NCBI RefSeq assembly: GCF_001693515.2
Contig: NZ_CP042968.1
Span: forward strand, 2,790,001-2,854,000
Source: Bradyrhizobium paxllaeri
Lineage (GTDB): Bacteria; Pseudomonadota; Alphaproteobacteria; Rhizobiales; Xanthobacteraceae
Direction: 5' to 3'
Length of the DNA: 64,000 nucleotides
The notes under the pieces were generated by a model. The model did not search any database and had not been told where the DNA came from. It worked only from the letters and a program-made list of their open reading frames with translations. Made by a program: the position numbers and the translations under genes. Below, one piece after another: positions 1-7,495 of this stretch (position 1 is its first letter; each line of letters begins with the position of its first letter).

Positions 1-857
1 GGTACATCTTTGCTTTCGCTCCCCCAGTCGCAGAGCGAGGTCGTGGCGAGCGGAAACTGCCGCGCCAGCCGCGGCTTTCCATCGAGCGTGGCCATGCCAT
101 TCACATAAGAGAAGATCAGGCCGTCGGGTCCCTCGACATGCAGGAACATCTGGCGCGAAGCTGGTTCGCGGCCTGGGCCCTGAACGACCCTGAGCTGGCT
201 TTCCTGCATGAAATAGCTGTTCTGCATGATATGATCGAGCGCTTCGACTTCGAATGCCGTGTAGAGAATTCCGTTGCGTTTTGATGGATAGAGCGCAACG
301 CGATGATGCAGTCCGTCGATCCTCACATAGGCGATATCACCGACCCAGTCGCTCACCTCGGCGCCAAGCGCACGCCAGAACGCGAGGTCGCGGACGTGAT
401 CGGTCGTGCGGAGGCCAACGCCGTGAAAAGCGACGATGCCGGCGTCGCGCGCCGGAAAATAGCGCCGTCCGCTTCGGGTGGGCCGGACCACCAGATCGAT
501 CCGGTTGCCCGATGCATCCTCGGCCAGCAGCGCTGATTGCACGTAGCGGCGCCGGCACTCGCCGGCGGTGGCCTCCCTGGCTGTAAAGCCGGCCGTGCTT
601 AGCCGCCGGCCGATCTCCTTCAGGGCGTCATCGTCCCAGACTTCTATGCCAACGCTTGCACCGTCCGGGGCCTGATGGCCGAGGCTTACCGTGCGAAAGC
701 GGTCGTCCGAACGAAAGGCAATCTCGCCATCCTGATCGGCGACGCGCTGCAGGCCAAAGATGTCGGAGACAAAGCGTGCGCTGGCGCCGGGCTCGCTGAC
801 GGCGAGCCGGACGTAGCAGACCGAACTGATCAGCGGTATGGCGCGGCCATTGTTCAT
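1..857 (-). CDS. VOC-fold ring-cleavage (extradiol dioxygenase-like) protein, 3' end cut by window edge
   Basis: Two tandem VOC (glyoxalase/extradiol) modules are visible over about 285 residues; the C-terminus lies beyond the left edge. The start ATG overlaps the TGA of the upstream TetR gene (ATGA), so translation is probably coupled. Its place at the end of a ring-hydroxylating dioxygenase operon suggests it opens the catechol made by the dihydrodiol dehydrogenase, as CmtC does for 2,3-dihydroxy-p-cumate. The catalytic-site HH pair is present (LHHRVAL, residues 183-189) and the first metal His is present (AFHGVGL, His145). The position that normally holds the second metal His reads ILYTAFEV (Tyr199), and the position of the metal Glu after GPDG is Ser250. 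It may therefore not be a canonical iron extradiol dioxygenase. Family assignment is firm, the exact reaction is not. Confidence 0.7.
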   Translation of the reverse strand, partial: MNNGRAIPLISSVCYVRLAVSEPGASARFVSDIFGLQRVADQDGEIAFRSDDRFRTVSLGHQAPDGASVGIEVWDDDALKEIGRRLSTAGFTAREATAGECRRRYVQSALLAEDASGNRIDLVVRPTRSGRRYFPARDAGIVAFHGVGLRTTDHVRDLAFWRALGAEVSDWVGDIAYVRIDGLHHRVALYPSKRNGILYTAFEVEALDHIMQNSYFMQESQLRVVQGPGREPASRQMFLHVEGPDGLIFSYVNGMATLDGKPRLARQFPLATTSLCDWGSESKDV

Positions 858-1543
858 CGTGTCCGCGCCTTCGGGTGCTGGTGCTCGAGGAAAATCTTGA
901 TCATCCGCCGCCAGACCGCGAACAGCTCATCGAACCATTTTGGATCGTTGTCCCAGAGCGTGCGCAGCGCCATGCCGCGGACGACGCTGAGAGTCAGTGC
1001 GACGATGTCGGCAGCTACCGAGGCCGGCACGCCGCTCGCCGCCAGCGCCTCGGTCCAGGCTGTCTCGACCGGCCGGCGGGCCTTGCGGGAGATGTCGAGG
1101 ATTTGCTTGCGAACGGCATGGTCGGTCGAGGTCGACAGCACGATGTCGATCGCCACCATGAAGTGCTCGCTGAAGAAGAATTCGCGGGCGTCTTCGATGA
1201 CGGCTTCGATCAGGTCGCGCGGCCGGTTGATGGCGGCGGCGCGGCGGCGGCTCTGGATCTGGGCCTGTTCAAAAACATACTCCAGCGTCGCCACGACGAG
1301 CGAATCCTTCGTCGGGAAATGGTGAAGTTGCGCGCCCCGTGACAAGCCCGCCTCGGCGGCGACATCGGCGGTTCGAAAACGGGCGTAACCGCGCCGGCGT
1401 ATCAGCTCGGACGCAGCTTTCAGGATTCGCGTTCGCGTCTCCTCCGTGCGTTCCGCCTGGGTTCGTCGCCGGGCGGTGCCACGCGATCGGCGCGCGGTTC
1501 TTTGCGGGGCGGGGACACGGTCGGGACGGTTCGGCATTTTCAC
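854..1543 (-). CDS. cymR: TetR-family repressor resembling CymR (p-cumate regulator)
   Basis: A 229-residue TetR protein with an N-terminal helix-turn-helix (about residues 50-80; motifs RRTQAER, FRTADVAAEAGLSRG, LHHFPTKDSL) and a helical ligand-binding C-terminus with SVVRGMALRTLW. These stretches closely resemble what I recall of Pseudomonas putida CymR, the p-cumate-responsive repressor of cym and cmt operons. The start is GTG at 1543 overlapping the ferredoxin stop (GTGA); an ATG at 1537 is an alternative. The gene sits inside the operon it probably controls, between the ferredoxin and the ring-cleavage-like gene, with 4-base overlaps on both sides, so the repressor would be co-transcribed with its targets. 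A likely operator lies at 5731-5752. TetR membership is certain; CymR orthology is inferred. Confidence 0.8.
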   Translation of the reverse strand: MKMPNRPDRVPAPQRTARRSRGTARRRTQAERTEETRTRILKAASELIRRRGYARFRTADVAAEAGLSRGAQLHHFPTKDSLVVATLEYVFEQAQIQSRRRAAAINRPRDLIEAVIEDAREFFFSEHFMVAIDIVLSTSTDHAVRKQILDISRKARRPVETAWTEALAASGVPASVAADIVALTLSVVRGMALRTLWDNDPKWFDELFAVWRRMIKIFLEHQHPKARTR

Positions 1544-1854
1544 ACCTCAATCTGAACCTGCCCGTCAACGATGGTGACGGGATATGTTTTCAACGCGACC
1601 TCGCAGGGCATTCCGGTCGGCTCGCCGGTGGTGACGTCGAAAGTGCCAAAATGAAAAGTGCACTCCACGATCTTCCCGCTGATGATGCCTTCCTCCGCAA
1701 GCGAAGCTTCGCCATGGGTGCACATGTCGGCGGTGGCGTAGATTGAGCCATCGACCCGATAGAGCGCGACATTGGAGCCATCGGGCAGGGGAGCCTGCTT
1801 GATTTCGCCTTCGACCACCTCGTCGGCGGCGCAAAGAATTACTGTTTCGGCCAT
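1540..1854 (-). CDS. Rieske-type [2Fe-2S] ferredoxin of a ring-hydroxylating dioxygenase
   Basis: A 104-residue soluble Rieske ferredoxin. Cluster ligands are visible as MCTHG (Cys45, His47) and CTFHFG (Cys65, His68), the C-x-H / C-x2-H pattern of BphF/CmtAd-type electron carriers. It would pass electrons from the reductase encoded at 4449-5654 to the Rieske centre of the alpha subunit at 3143-4414. It starts 10 bases after the stop of the dihydrodiol dehydrogenase and overlaps the following repressor gene by 3 bases, so it is part of the same transcript. Length is typical for the family. Confidence 0.9.
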   Translation of the reverse strand: MAETVILCAADEVVEGEIKQAPLPDGSNVALYRVDGSIYATADMCTHGEASLAEEGIISGKIVECTFHFGTFDVTTGEPTGMPCEVALKTYPVTIVDGQVQIEV

Positions 1855-1864
1855 CGCATGAACC

Positions 1865-2635
1865 CTAGAGCATGGTGCTGCCGCCGTTGACGCTGATGAC
1901 CTGGCCGGTCACGAACGACGCTTCGGCGGAAGCGAGATAAGAGACCATGGAGGCGACTTCCTCCATTTCGGCCGGACGGCCCATGGGGATGACGCTGACG
2001 AACTTGGCGGCAAGCTGAGGATTGCTCTTCGTGATCGCCATCATCTGCGGTGTATTCACCGCGCAGGGGGCGACCGTGTTCACGGTTATGCCGTCTTTGG
2101 CGAATTCGCGCGCCATGCCGGTGGTGAGACCGTGAACGCCGCCCTTGGCGGCGTTATAGGCGGCGTGATCCCACAAGCCATTGCGGACGGAGTCGGCGCC
2201 AAGATTGATGATGCGGCCGTACGCCTGCGCGCGCATCCTGGGGACCGCGTACCAGGAGCACCACAGGGCGGTCCACAGGTTGCGGTCGATCGTGGTCTTC
2301 AGCGTTTCCGGCGAATGTTCCGCAAAGGCCTTGATGATGCCGCCGCCGGCATTGTTGACGAGAATGTCGAGCCGGCCGAACCGTTCGCTCGCCAGATTGA
2401 CGGTCTTTTCCGCTGTATCCTGATTGGCGAGGTCACCGGCATGGCTTGCGATCTCCGCGCCGAACTCCCTGGCGAGATGCGCGGCGGCCCGCTGCAGCCT
2501 GCTCTCGTCGAGATCGGCAAGCACCAGCCTGGCGCCGTCCCTTGCCAGCCGCTCGGCGATTGCAAGACCGATGCCTTTCGCCGCACCGGTGACGATGGCA
2601 ACGTTATCTCTGAGCTTTTTGTCCATGTCCGTCAT
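1865..2635 (-). CDS. SDR family cis-dihydrodiol dehydrogenase (CmtB/BenD-like)
   Basis: A 256-residue classical short-chain dehydrogenase. The nucleotide-binding GAAKGIG is at residues 17-23, NNAG near 94-97, and the catalytic Tyr160-x3-Lys164 in AAYNAAKGG, with a Ser near 149. Location directly downstream of the oxygenase beta subunit (4-base gap) and upstream of the Rieske ferredoxin indicates NAD-dependent rearomatisation of the cis-dihydrodiol to a catechol. The preferred start is MTDMDKK at 2635; MDKK three codons later is possible. Substrate specificity cannot be read from the sequence; p-cumate or benzoate-type dihydrodiols are suggested by the neighbours. Confidence 0.88.
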   Translation of the reverse strand: MTDMDKKLRDNVAIVTGAAKGIGLAIAERLARDGARLVLADLDESRLQRAAAHLAREFGAEIASHAGDLANQDTAEKTVNLASERFGRLDILVNNAGGGIIKAFAEHSPETLKTTIDRNLWTALWCSWYAVPRMRAQAYGRIINLGADSVRNGLWDHAAYNAAKGGVHGLTTGMAREFAKDGITVNTVAPCAVNTPQMMAITKSNPQLAAKFVSVIPMGRPAEMEEVASMVSYLASAEASFVTGQVISVNGGSTML

Positions 2636-2639
2636 TTCT

Positions 2640-3146
2640 TCAGAGAATGATGCTGACGCGGCCCTGGCCGCGCAGACCCTCGCTGTCCAGAAGGCAGCGC
2701 TTTTCCTTGATCCGGAACGTGCCGTTGCCGGGCAGCAGGCGATAGCGATTGCTGCCGAAATAGGTATCGGTCACGCCGTCCTTGGTCCGATAGGTGATGA
2801 ATGCCGAACTGACCTCCAGTTCGTCGCCGATCTGTTTTCGGATTCGCACGTTGCTGACGAGGTGACGAGTCCTCGAATGCGGAAACTCGGCGTGCGCGGT
2901 TCGTTTCATCAGGCGCTTGACCCGCTCGCTGAGCCGGAAGCGGTCATCGGCGACATAGAACAGGTTGTTATCGGGCGAAGCATCGACGGCGAGATCGGTT
3001 GCCGGGACGTAGTAGATCGCATCGTCCGTGAACAGTTCCAGCCATTCCGGCAGGCGCCATTCGTCAAGCAGTTCAGCTTCAGCAAACAGGAAATCCTCGA
3101 CTTCCGTGCGAGCTATGGCTTGCATGACTGTTGCTCCGTCGTTCAT
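2640..3146 (-). CDS. Ring-hydroxylating dioxygenase beta (small) subunit
   Basis: 168 residues, the usual length of the cone-shaped beta subunit (ring_hydroxyl_B, NTF2-like fold) that forms alpha3beta3 oxygenases. Characteristic features are the N-terminal helical stretch ending LFTDDAIYYVP, the central RTRHLVSNVRI strand and the C-terminal IKEKRCLLDSE. ATG at 3146 overlaps the alpha-subunit TGA (ATGA), giving stoichiometric coupled translation. It has a structural rather than catalytic role in known members. Highly confident from adjacency with a complete alpha subunit. Confidence 0.92.
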   Translation of the reverse strand: MNDGATVMQAIARTEVEDFLFAEAELLDEWRLPEWLELFTDDAIYYVPATDLAVDASPDNNLFYVADDRFRLSERVKRLMKRTAHAEFPHSRTRHLVSNVRIRKQIGDELEVSSAFITYRTKDGVTDTYFGSNRYRLLPGNGTFRIKEKRCLLDSEGLRGQGRVSIIL

Positions 3147-4414
3147 GCCGGCACCCTGAAAACGTGTTCATTCCAGTTCGACCAGAACGCGCGCATCTGC
3201 AACTCGTCGTCATAGGACGGGTTTGCCTTGCCCATGCCCTTTGAAATGTCGTTCCACTGCGCCTCGGCGGAGTTGCGAAAACCGCGCTGACACTGTTCGA
3301 GCGCCTCGACGTCGTCGGGCGTCGCAAAACCACCGGGGCCGAGAAACTCGAGGAAGTTGAACAGCCGGTACTTCCGCGCCCATTCGGTTTCCTCCCTGGG
3401 GGCGAGCGCCCAGGCGCTGATATTCATGAAATCGGGTGCGGCGGGATAATAGGTCCGCACTGTCACCGCCATGATGTCGTTGATCACGAGGTTCGGGAAG
3501 ATGAACAGGTTGCGATTGAAGGTAGCAATGCGGTCGGCGCGTTCCTTCCCGAACCGCGCGAGCAGGCCGTCATAGAGGCGTGAGAGTTCGCGCTTGCCTT
3601 CCTCGCCCCAGGAGGGAATCCACTGCGCCACGGGGCGGCCCCAGGGCGCCTTGTACTCGAGCACGGCATGGCCTTTGCCGAGATCGCGGGCCGATCCCTC
3701 GAACGCGACCTGGGCCAGCGCCCCCGTTGCCGACTTCAGATAGTCCAGATAGGTCGCGTGCGTCGTCAGCGCATGATAGCCGTCGATGCTGTTTTCGGTC
3801 AGAAGCTTCCAGTTGGCGCGCATCGAATATTCCTGCGTGCCGCCGACGATCGTCATCCCGGTTTCGGCCTGGTCGCAGATCACGTCGAGATATTCCTTGA
3901 CCGGGCCGAGATAGTCCGAGAGGTCTTCGACGCCCTTGTCGAAACAGATGAAGTTGAAGTCGCGGTAACTCTCGAAGCGTGGAACCTGCTGCATGTTGGA
4001 GGTCGAGCGCTCCTTGAAATCCTCGGCGTAAGACGTCTCCCCCGGCTGGCTGCGCAGCTTTCCGTCGAGCCCGAACACCCAGCCGTGATAGAAGCACTGG
4101 AAGGATTTGGCGCTGCCGTGCTTCTCGCGGCAGACTTGCGCCCCGCGATGCGGGCAGGTGTTCAGCATCGCCTTGAGATTGCCTTTGCCGTCGCGTGCGA
4201 ACAGGATATTCCGGCCGCCCACCTGACGGGTGACGAAATCGCCGGGCTTGGCGAGTTCGGAACTATGGCCGAGATAAAGCCAGCATTTGTCGAATATCCT
4301 TGTCCGTTCGGCTTCCAGAATCTCGGGATCGACAAAGGCCTGGCGCGAAACCTTGAAGATCTTTTTGGATTCGTCGACCATGAGCGCGGTGTTCATCCGC
4401 TGGAACGCGTTCAT
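3143..4414 (-). CDS. Ring-hydroxylating dioxygenase alpha (large, catalytic) subunit
   Basis: A 423-residue Rieske non-haem iron oxygenase. Rieske ligands are Cys87 and His89 (NTCPHRG) and Cys107 and His110 (CFYHGW). The mononuclear iron site is DGYHALTTH with His214 and His219, and a carboxylate in TPDDVEA (near residue 366). Asp211 is the usual bridge between the two centres of adjacent subunits. It would dioxygenate an aromatic carboxylate or alkylbenzene to a cis-dihydrodiol using electrons from the ferredoxin. The gene follows the reductase after a 34-base gap containing a GGAGAGA Shine-Dalgarno. Together with a CymR-like repressor the system most resembles p-cumate 2,3-dioxygenase; benzoate-type substrates are the main alternative. 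Confidence 0.92.
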   Translation of the reverse strand: MNAFQRMNTALMVDESKKIFKVSRQAFVDPEILEAERTRIFDKCWLYLGHSSELAKPGDFVTRQVGGRNILFARDGKGNLKAMLNTCPHRGAQVCREKHGSAKSFQCFYHGWVFGLDGKLRSQPGETSYAEDFKERSTSNMQQVPRFESYRDFNFICFDKGVEDLSDYLGPVKEYLDVICDQAETGMTIVGGTQEYSMRANWKLLTENSIDGYHALTTHATYLDYLKSATGALAQVAFEGSARDLGKGHAVLEYKAPWGRPVAQWIPSWGEEGKRELSRLYDGLLARFGKERADRIATFNRNLFIFPNLVINDIMAVTVRTYYPAAPDFMNISAWALAPREETEWARKYRLFNFLEFLGPGGFATPDDVEALEQCQRGFRNSAEAQWNDISKGMGKANPSYDDELQMRAFWSNWNEHVFRVPA

Positions 4415-4448
4415 TGCTGTCTCTCCCCAAAAGGTTCTTTGCTTGTTT

Positions 4449-5654
4449 TCATTTCAAGGCGGTCCGCAGATCGTAGGCAGGTGACTCCAGATCGGCGCGG
4501 GCAGGGTGCTTATTTGCCGCGATCACGCGCCGCAGCATGGCCATCTCCTTGGCGGCATTGACCGACAGCGCGCCGACCACATCCGAGCCGCGCATCGCGA
4601 TCACCGAGAACTTTCCCGAACGCGTATCGCCACGAACGATGTGATCGCTGTCGAGCATGTCGCCGGCGACCTGAATGTTCAGGTCGTATTGATCGGTCCA
4701 GAACCAGGGCGGGTCGTTATATTCGCTTGCCTCACCGATCATGTTGGCGGCGACCGATATCGCCTGATTCTGCGCATTGGCCCAGGTTTCGACCCGGATG
4801 GCACGGCCGTGGCAGCGGCTCCATTGCAGCGCCGCGTCTCCGGCGCAGAACACGCCGGGCGCCGCGGTGCGTCCTTTGGCGTCGACTGCGATCCCGGCGA
4901 CCGATGGCAGCCCAAGCTTGTCCGCGACTGTCGGCACCGATTCGACACCAATGCCGACCAGCACAAGATCGGCAGCGAGCTTGCGGCCGTCGCAGAGCAT
5001 CACGCCGTCCGCGGCGGCGCCGCTTACCGTCGTGCCGAAGATGAAGCCGACGCCGTGGCTCCGGTGCTTTGCCGCGACGAGATCGCTGACGATGGAAGGA
5101 AACGCGCGCGCCAGCAGGCGCTGTTCGCTTTCGATCACGGTGACCGTGCATCCCATCGTCGCCGCCGCGCAGGCCGCTTCCAGGCCGATCACGCCGCCAC
5201 CGACGATCACGATTCGCGACTTGTTCTGGATCGACTTGCGGAAGCGCAGTGCATCCTCGACGCTGCGGAGGTATTGAATCTCAAGCCCGCAGTCATCGAG
5301 CGCAGCGAAGCGGCGAGGGCGCGTTCCGGTCGCGATCAGCAGGCGGTCGAAAGCGAATGAGCGGCCGTCCGCGGTCGATACGGTCCGGCGATCGGCATCG
5401 CAATCGGTTACGGCCGCACCGGTCTCGAGTCGGACTCTCAACTTGTCGCGCCAGTCACCGGCCTGCTTGATATAGGTGACAGGCGTGTCCGGCGCGTGAA
5501 GCATTTCCTTGGAGAGCTGCGGCCGTTCATAGGGCGGATGCAGTTCTTCGCCGAGCATCGTGATCGCGCCCTGAAACCCCTTCGCGCGCAGGGCTTCGGC
5601 GGCCCGGCCGCCGGCCTGGCCTGCACCTGCAATCACGATGTTTTCGATCTGCAC
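4449..5654 (-). CDS. NAD(P)H ferredoxin reductase component of the dioxygenase
   Basis: About 401 residues, a FAD-dependent pyridine nucleotide-disulphide oxidoreductase of the BphG/CmtAa type. FAD-binding IVIAGAGQAGGRAA lies at the extreme N-terminus and a second dinucleotide fold IVIVGGGVIGLEAA in the middle; GDAALQ marks the flavin-contacting C-terminal region. The open frame extends further upstream to 5858, but that part overlaps the promoter and does not resemble the family, so I chose the GTG at 5654 (TTG at 5660 is possible), which places the FAD motif about four residues in, as expected. First gene of the operon, transferring electrons from NADH to the Rieske ferredoxin. Confidence 0.88.
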   Translation of the reverse strand: MQIENIVIAGAGQAGGRAAEALRAKGFQGAITMLGEELHPPYERPQLSKEMLHAPDTPVTYIKQAGDWRDKLRVRLETGAAVTDCDADRRTVSTADGRSFAFDRLLIATGTRPRRFAALDDCGLEIQYLRSVEDALRFRKSIQNKSRIVIVGGGVIGLEAACAAATMGCTVTVIESEQRLLARAFPSIVSDLVAAKHRSHGVGFIFGTTVSGAAADGVMLCDGRKLAADLVLVGIGVESVPTVADKLGLPSVAGIAVDAKGRTAAPGVFCAGDAALQWSRCHGRAIRVETWANAQNQAISVAANMIGEASEYNDPPWFWTDQYDLNIQVAGDMLDSDHIVRGDTRSGKFSVIAMRGSDVVGALSVNAAKEMAMLRRVIAANKHPARADLESPAYDLRTALK

Positions 5655-5725
5655 CGACAATTTCGGGCCTCGTCCGCTCCCAGGCCGCGATTGACGCAGC
5701 CGACATTTATTCTTTGATTGCAAGC

Positions 5726-5755
5726 ATAATAAAAACAGTCCAACCTGCTTGTAAA
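5726..5755 (-). promoter_or_regulatory. Promoter and CymR-type operator of the dioxygenase operon
   Basis: Read on the minus strand, a -35 box TTTACA (5755-5750) and a -10 box TATTAT (5731-5726) are separated by 18 bases, each one mismatch from the sigma-70 consensus. Between and over them lies an inverted repeat ACAAGCAG-N6-CTGTTTTT (5752-5731). The known Pseudomonas cumate operator has half-sites ACAAACAG and CTGTTTGT with a 10-base spacer followed by TATTAT, so the half-sites and the -10 overlap agree but the spacer is 4 bases shorter. A second, wider repeat TTGCAAGCA (5718-5726) / TGCTTGTAA (5746-5754) shares one arm. Binding by the CymR-like protein is inference. Confidence 0.6.
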
Positions 5756-5828
5756 GTGAGATCGCGGCAGCGCCAGCGGAATCTTTGGCACGGCACGTTT
5801 CGGTGCATAACGAGAACGAGGAAGCGTT

Positions 5829-6836
5829 TTGGCCGAGGCCATCGACACCCATACCCATTTCGTTCCGCGCAGCATCCCGTTGGAAACGGAACGCAATCCG
5901 CTCTGGCCGTCGATCGAGACCAGAGGGAGCGACGCTGCCGCGGTCATCGTCGGCGGCAAGGTATTTCGCGTCATCGATTCCAGAAGCTGGGATGCAGAAC
6001 GCCGGATCGGCGACATGGCGGCTGATGACGTCGACGTGCAGGTCGTTTCACCGATGCCGGAGTTGTTGTCGCACTGGTTTCCAGCCGGGGACGCGGACGC
6101 GCTCTGCCGTCAAGTCAATGAAGGGATCGCGGAACTGTGCCGCGCGTATCCCCGGCATTTCGTCGGCATCGGCATGGTGCCGATGCAGGATACGGCGCTT
6201 GCGGCCAAGCGGCTGGAGGAAGTGAGTTCGCTCGGCCTGCGTGGCATCGAGATCGGTACCCACATCAATGGTATCCCGCTCGGCGATGCGCGGCTGCGCG
6301 AGGTCTATGCCGCGGCCGAACAGGCCGGCCTGATGGTGATGGTCCACCCGCTGCATCCGCTCGGCCTCGACCGCATGGGCGGACGGTCCGAACTTGCCGC
6401 CGTTGCTGCATTCCCGCTGGAGACCGCCTTCGCGGCGGTGTCCCTGATGACGAATGGCACTGTCGAGGCGTTTCCGAAATTGCGGTTTTTGCTCAGCCAT
6501 GGCGGCGGCGCGCTGCCCTGGATATTGCCGCGCTTGCGGCATGCGAGAACGATCGGACCGCCCCTGGATAGCCTGTTTTCGTGCGATCCCGGTGAGATCG
6601 CGAAGGCATTTTATTACGATACCATCCTCTATGATCGCGCGGCGCTGGACTATCTCGTTACAAAAGTCGGCAGGGAGCGGTTGGTGGTGGGGTCGGATTA
6701 TCCCTTTACCATCAAGCAGGACCGTCCGGCGGAATTCGCAGAAGCGGCGCTTGGTATTGCGCGTGAAACGCTCGCTGATAATGCGCGAAGCCTGCTCGGC
6801 CTTGAAGCGAGGTCGACGGTGCGCTGCGCTCGTTGA
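5829..6836 (+). CDS. ACMSD-type amidohydrolase, probable decarboxylase
   Basis: A 335-residue amidohydrolase-2 family protein. Metal ligands are visible: His8 and His10 in DTHTHFVP, the MVHPLHP His, the LLSHGGG His and the Asp of VGSDYPF. Family members such as 2-amino-3-carboxymuconate-6-semialdehyde decarboxylase and 5-carboxyvanillate decarboxylase are Zn/Mn non-oxidative decarboxylases. The start is TTG at 5829, preceded by AGGAAG, giving exactly the usual N-terminal distance to HxH. It is divergent from the dioxygenase operon. 3,4-cleavage of a 2,3-dihydroxybenzoate-type catechol yields a 3-carboxy-2-hydroxymuconate semialdehyde analogue, close to the ACMSD substrate, so it may perform that decarboxylation. 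Hydrolase or hydratase roles are not excluded. Confidence 0.82.
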   Translation: MAEAIDTHTHFVPRSIPLETERNPLWPSIETRGSDAAAVIVGGKVFRVIDSRSWDAERRIGDMAADDVDVQVVSPMPELLSHWFPAGDADALCRQVNEGIAELCRAYPRHFVGIGMVPMQDTALAAKRLEEVSSLGLRGIEIGTHINGIPLGDARLREVYAAAEQAGLMVMVHPLHPLGLDRMGGRSELAAVAAFPLETAFAAVSLMTNGTVEAFPKLRFLLSHGGGALPWILPRLRHARTIGPPLDSLFSCDPGEIAKAFYYDTILYDRAALDYLVTKVGRERLVVGSDYPFTIKQDRPAEFAEAALGIARETLADNARSLLGLEARSTVRCAR

Positions 6837-6993
6837 GAGGGAGGTTGTCCTGGGTACGTGCTATTCCTATCCCCAATTCTGTTCGCTGGGGCCGCTGCCG
6901 CCGCGCACGCCGGCCCGCCCGGACCCGCAAGTACCGCGCGACAGCGCGCTTGGCCCATGTACGCATGGCACGATAGGCGCTTTCTATTTCTAC

Positions 6994-7329
6994 ATGGAAG
7001 GCTCGAGTGACGATGCTGCGTTCGGCTTTTGCAATATCGAGGTGTCAGTTCAGCATGTTGCCGATGGCAAGGTGAGGTTGGAGCTCTATTGCATTGCCGA
7101 CGGCTATCAGAGCGTGCGCGGCATCGGCAGGCGGCATCCGTTGAAAGTGGCGATCCTGGCAAAAGACGTGGTGCTGGCAACGGTGGACTGGCATTTCCCC
7201 GACGTGATCTGCGGTCACGCCGATCCCATGCATTTCGCAACGGATCTGGCCATGGCGGATAATCTCTTCGCCAGGATTGACCGAATTGAACTGGTCGGGA
7301 CGACCGGTGAATCGGAACCTTGTGGGTAG
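6994..7329 (+). CDS. Small hypothetical protein
   Basis: A 111-residue open frame, likely from ATG 6994, with alternating hydrophobic stretches (VRLELYCIADGY, LKVAILAKDVVLATVDW) typical of a small beta-rich protein and conserved-looking HADPMHF. The frame is open further upstream but that part overlaps the amidohydrolase and lacks a start. No Shine-Dalgarno is obvious and I do not recognise a family. It lies 160 bases after the amidohydrolase on the same strand. Could be a genuine small gene or a chance frame. Confidence 0.4.
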   Translation: MEGSSDDAAFGFCNIEVSVQHVADGKVRLELYCIADGYQSVRGIGRRHPLKVAILAKDVVLATVDWHFPDVICGHADPMHFATDLAMADNLFARIDRIELVGTTGESEPCG

Positions 7330-7414
7330 GGTGACGCATCAGCATTGGTCGATGTTGCGATGTCCACATCAATAAACCGGATGGACTGCTTGTAACAAAA
7401 TGTTCTCATGGATA

Positions 7415-7428
7415 GTAAACCAGCGTAC
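7415..7428. promoter_or_regulatory. Putative regulon operator, copy 1
   Basis: GTAAACCAGCGTAC, 11 of 14 matches to the palindrome GTACACTAGTGTAC that recurs in this island, 68 bases before the start of the TctC-type binding protein. A lone CTGCTTGT half-site resembling the CymR-type repeat lies just upstream at 7386-7393. Confidence 0.5.
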
Positions 7429-7495
7429 AATAAGAACAAATCGAGGACCGTCTCCCCGCCAATGGCGGCAACCTGTTGATGTTGGGGAACAAGTC

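Noticed and set aside
5655..5858. N-terminal extension of the ferredoxin reductase
   Set aside because: It covers the promoter and operator and puts 68 unrelated residues before the FAD-binding motif.
7386..7393. Second CymR-type operator before the TctC-type gene
   Set aside because: Only one half-site CTGCTTGT is present; no partner arm at either 6- or 10-base spacing.
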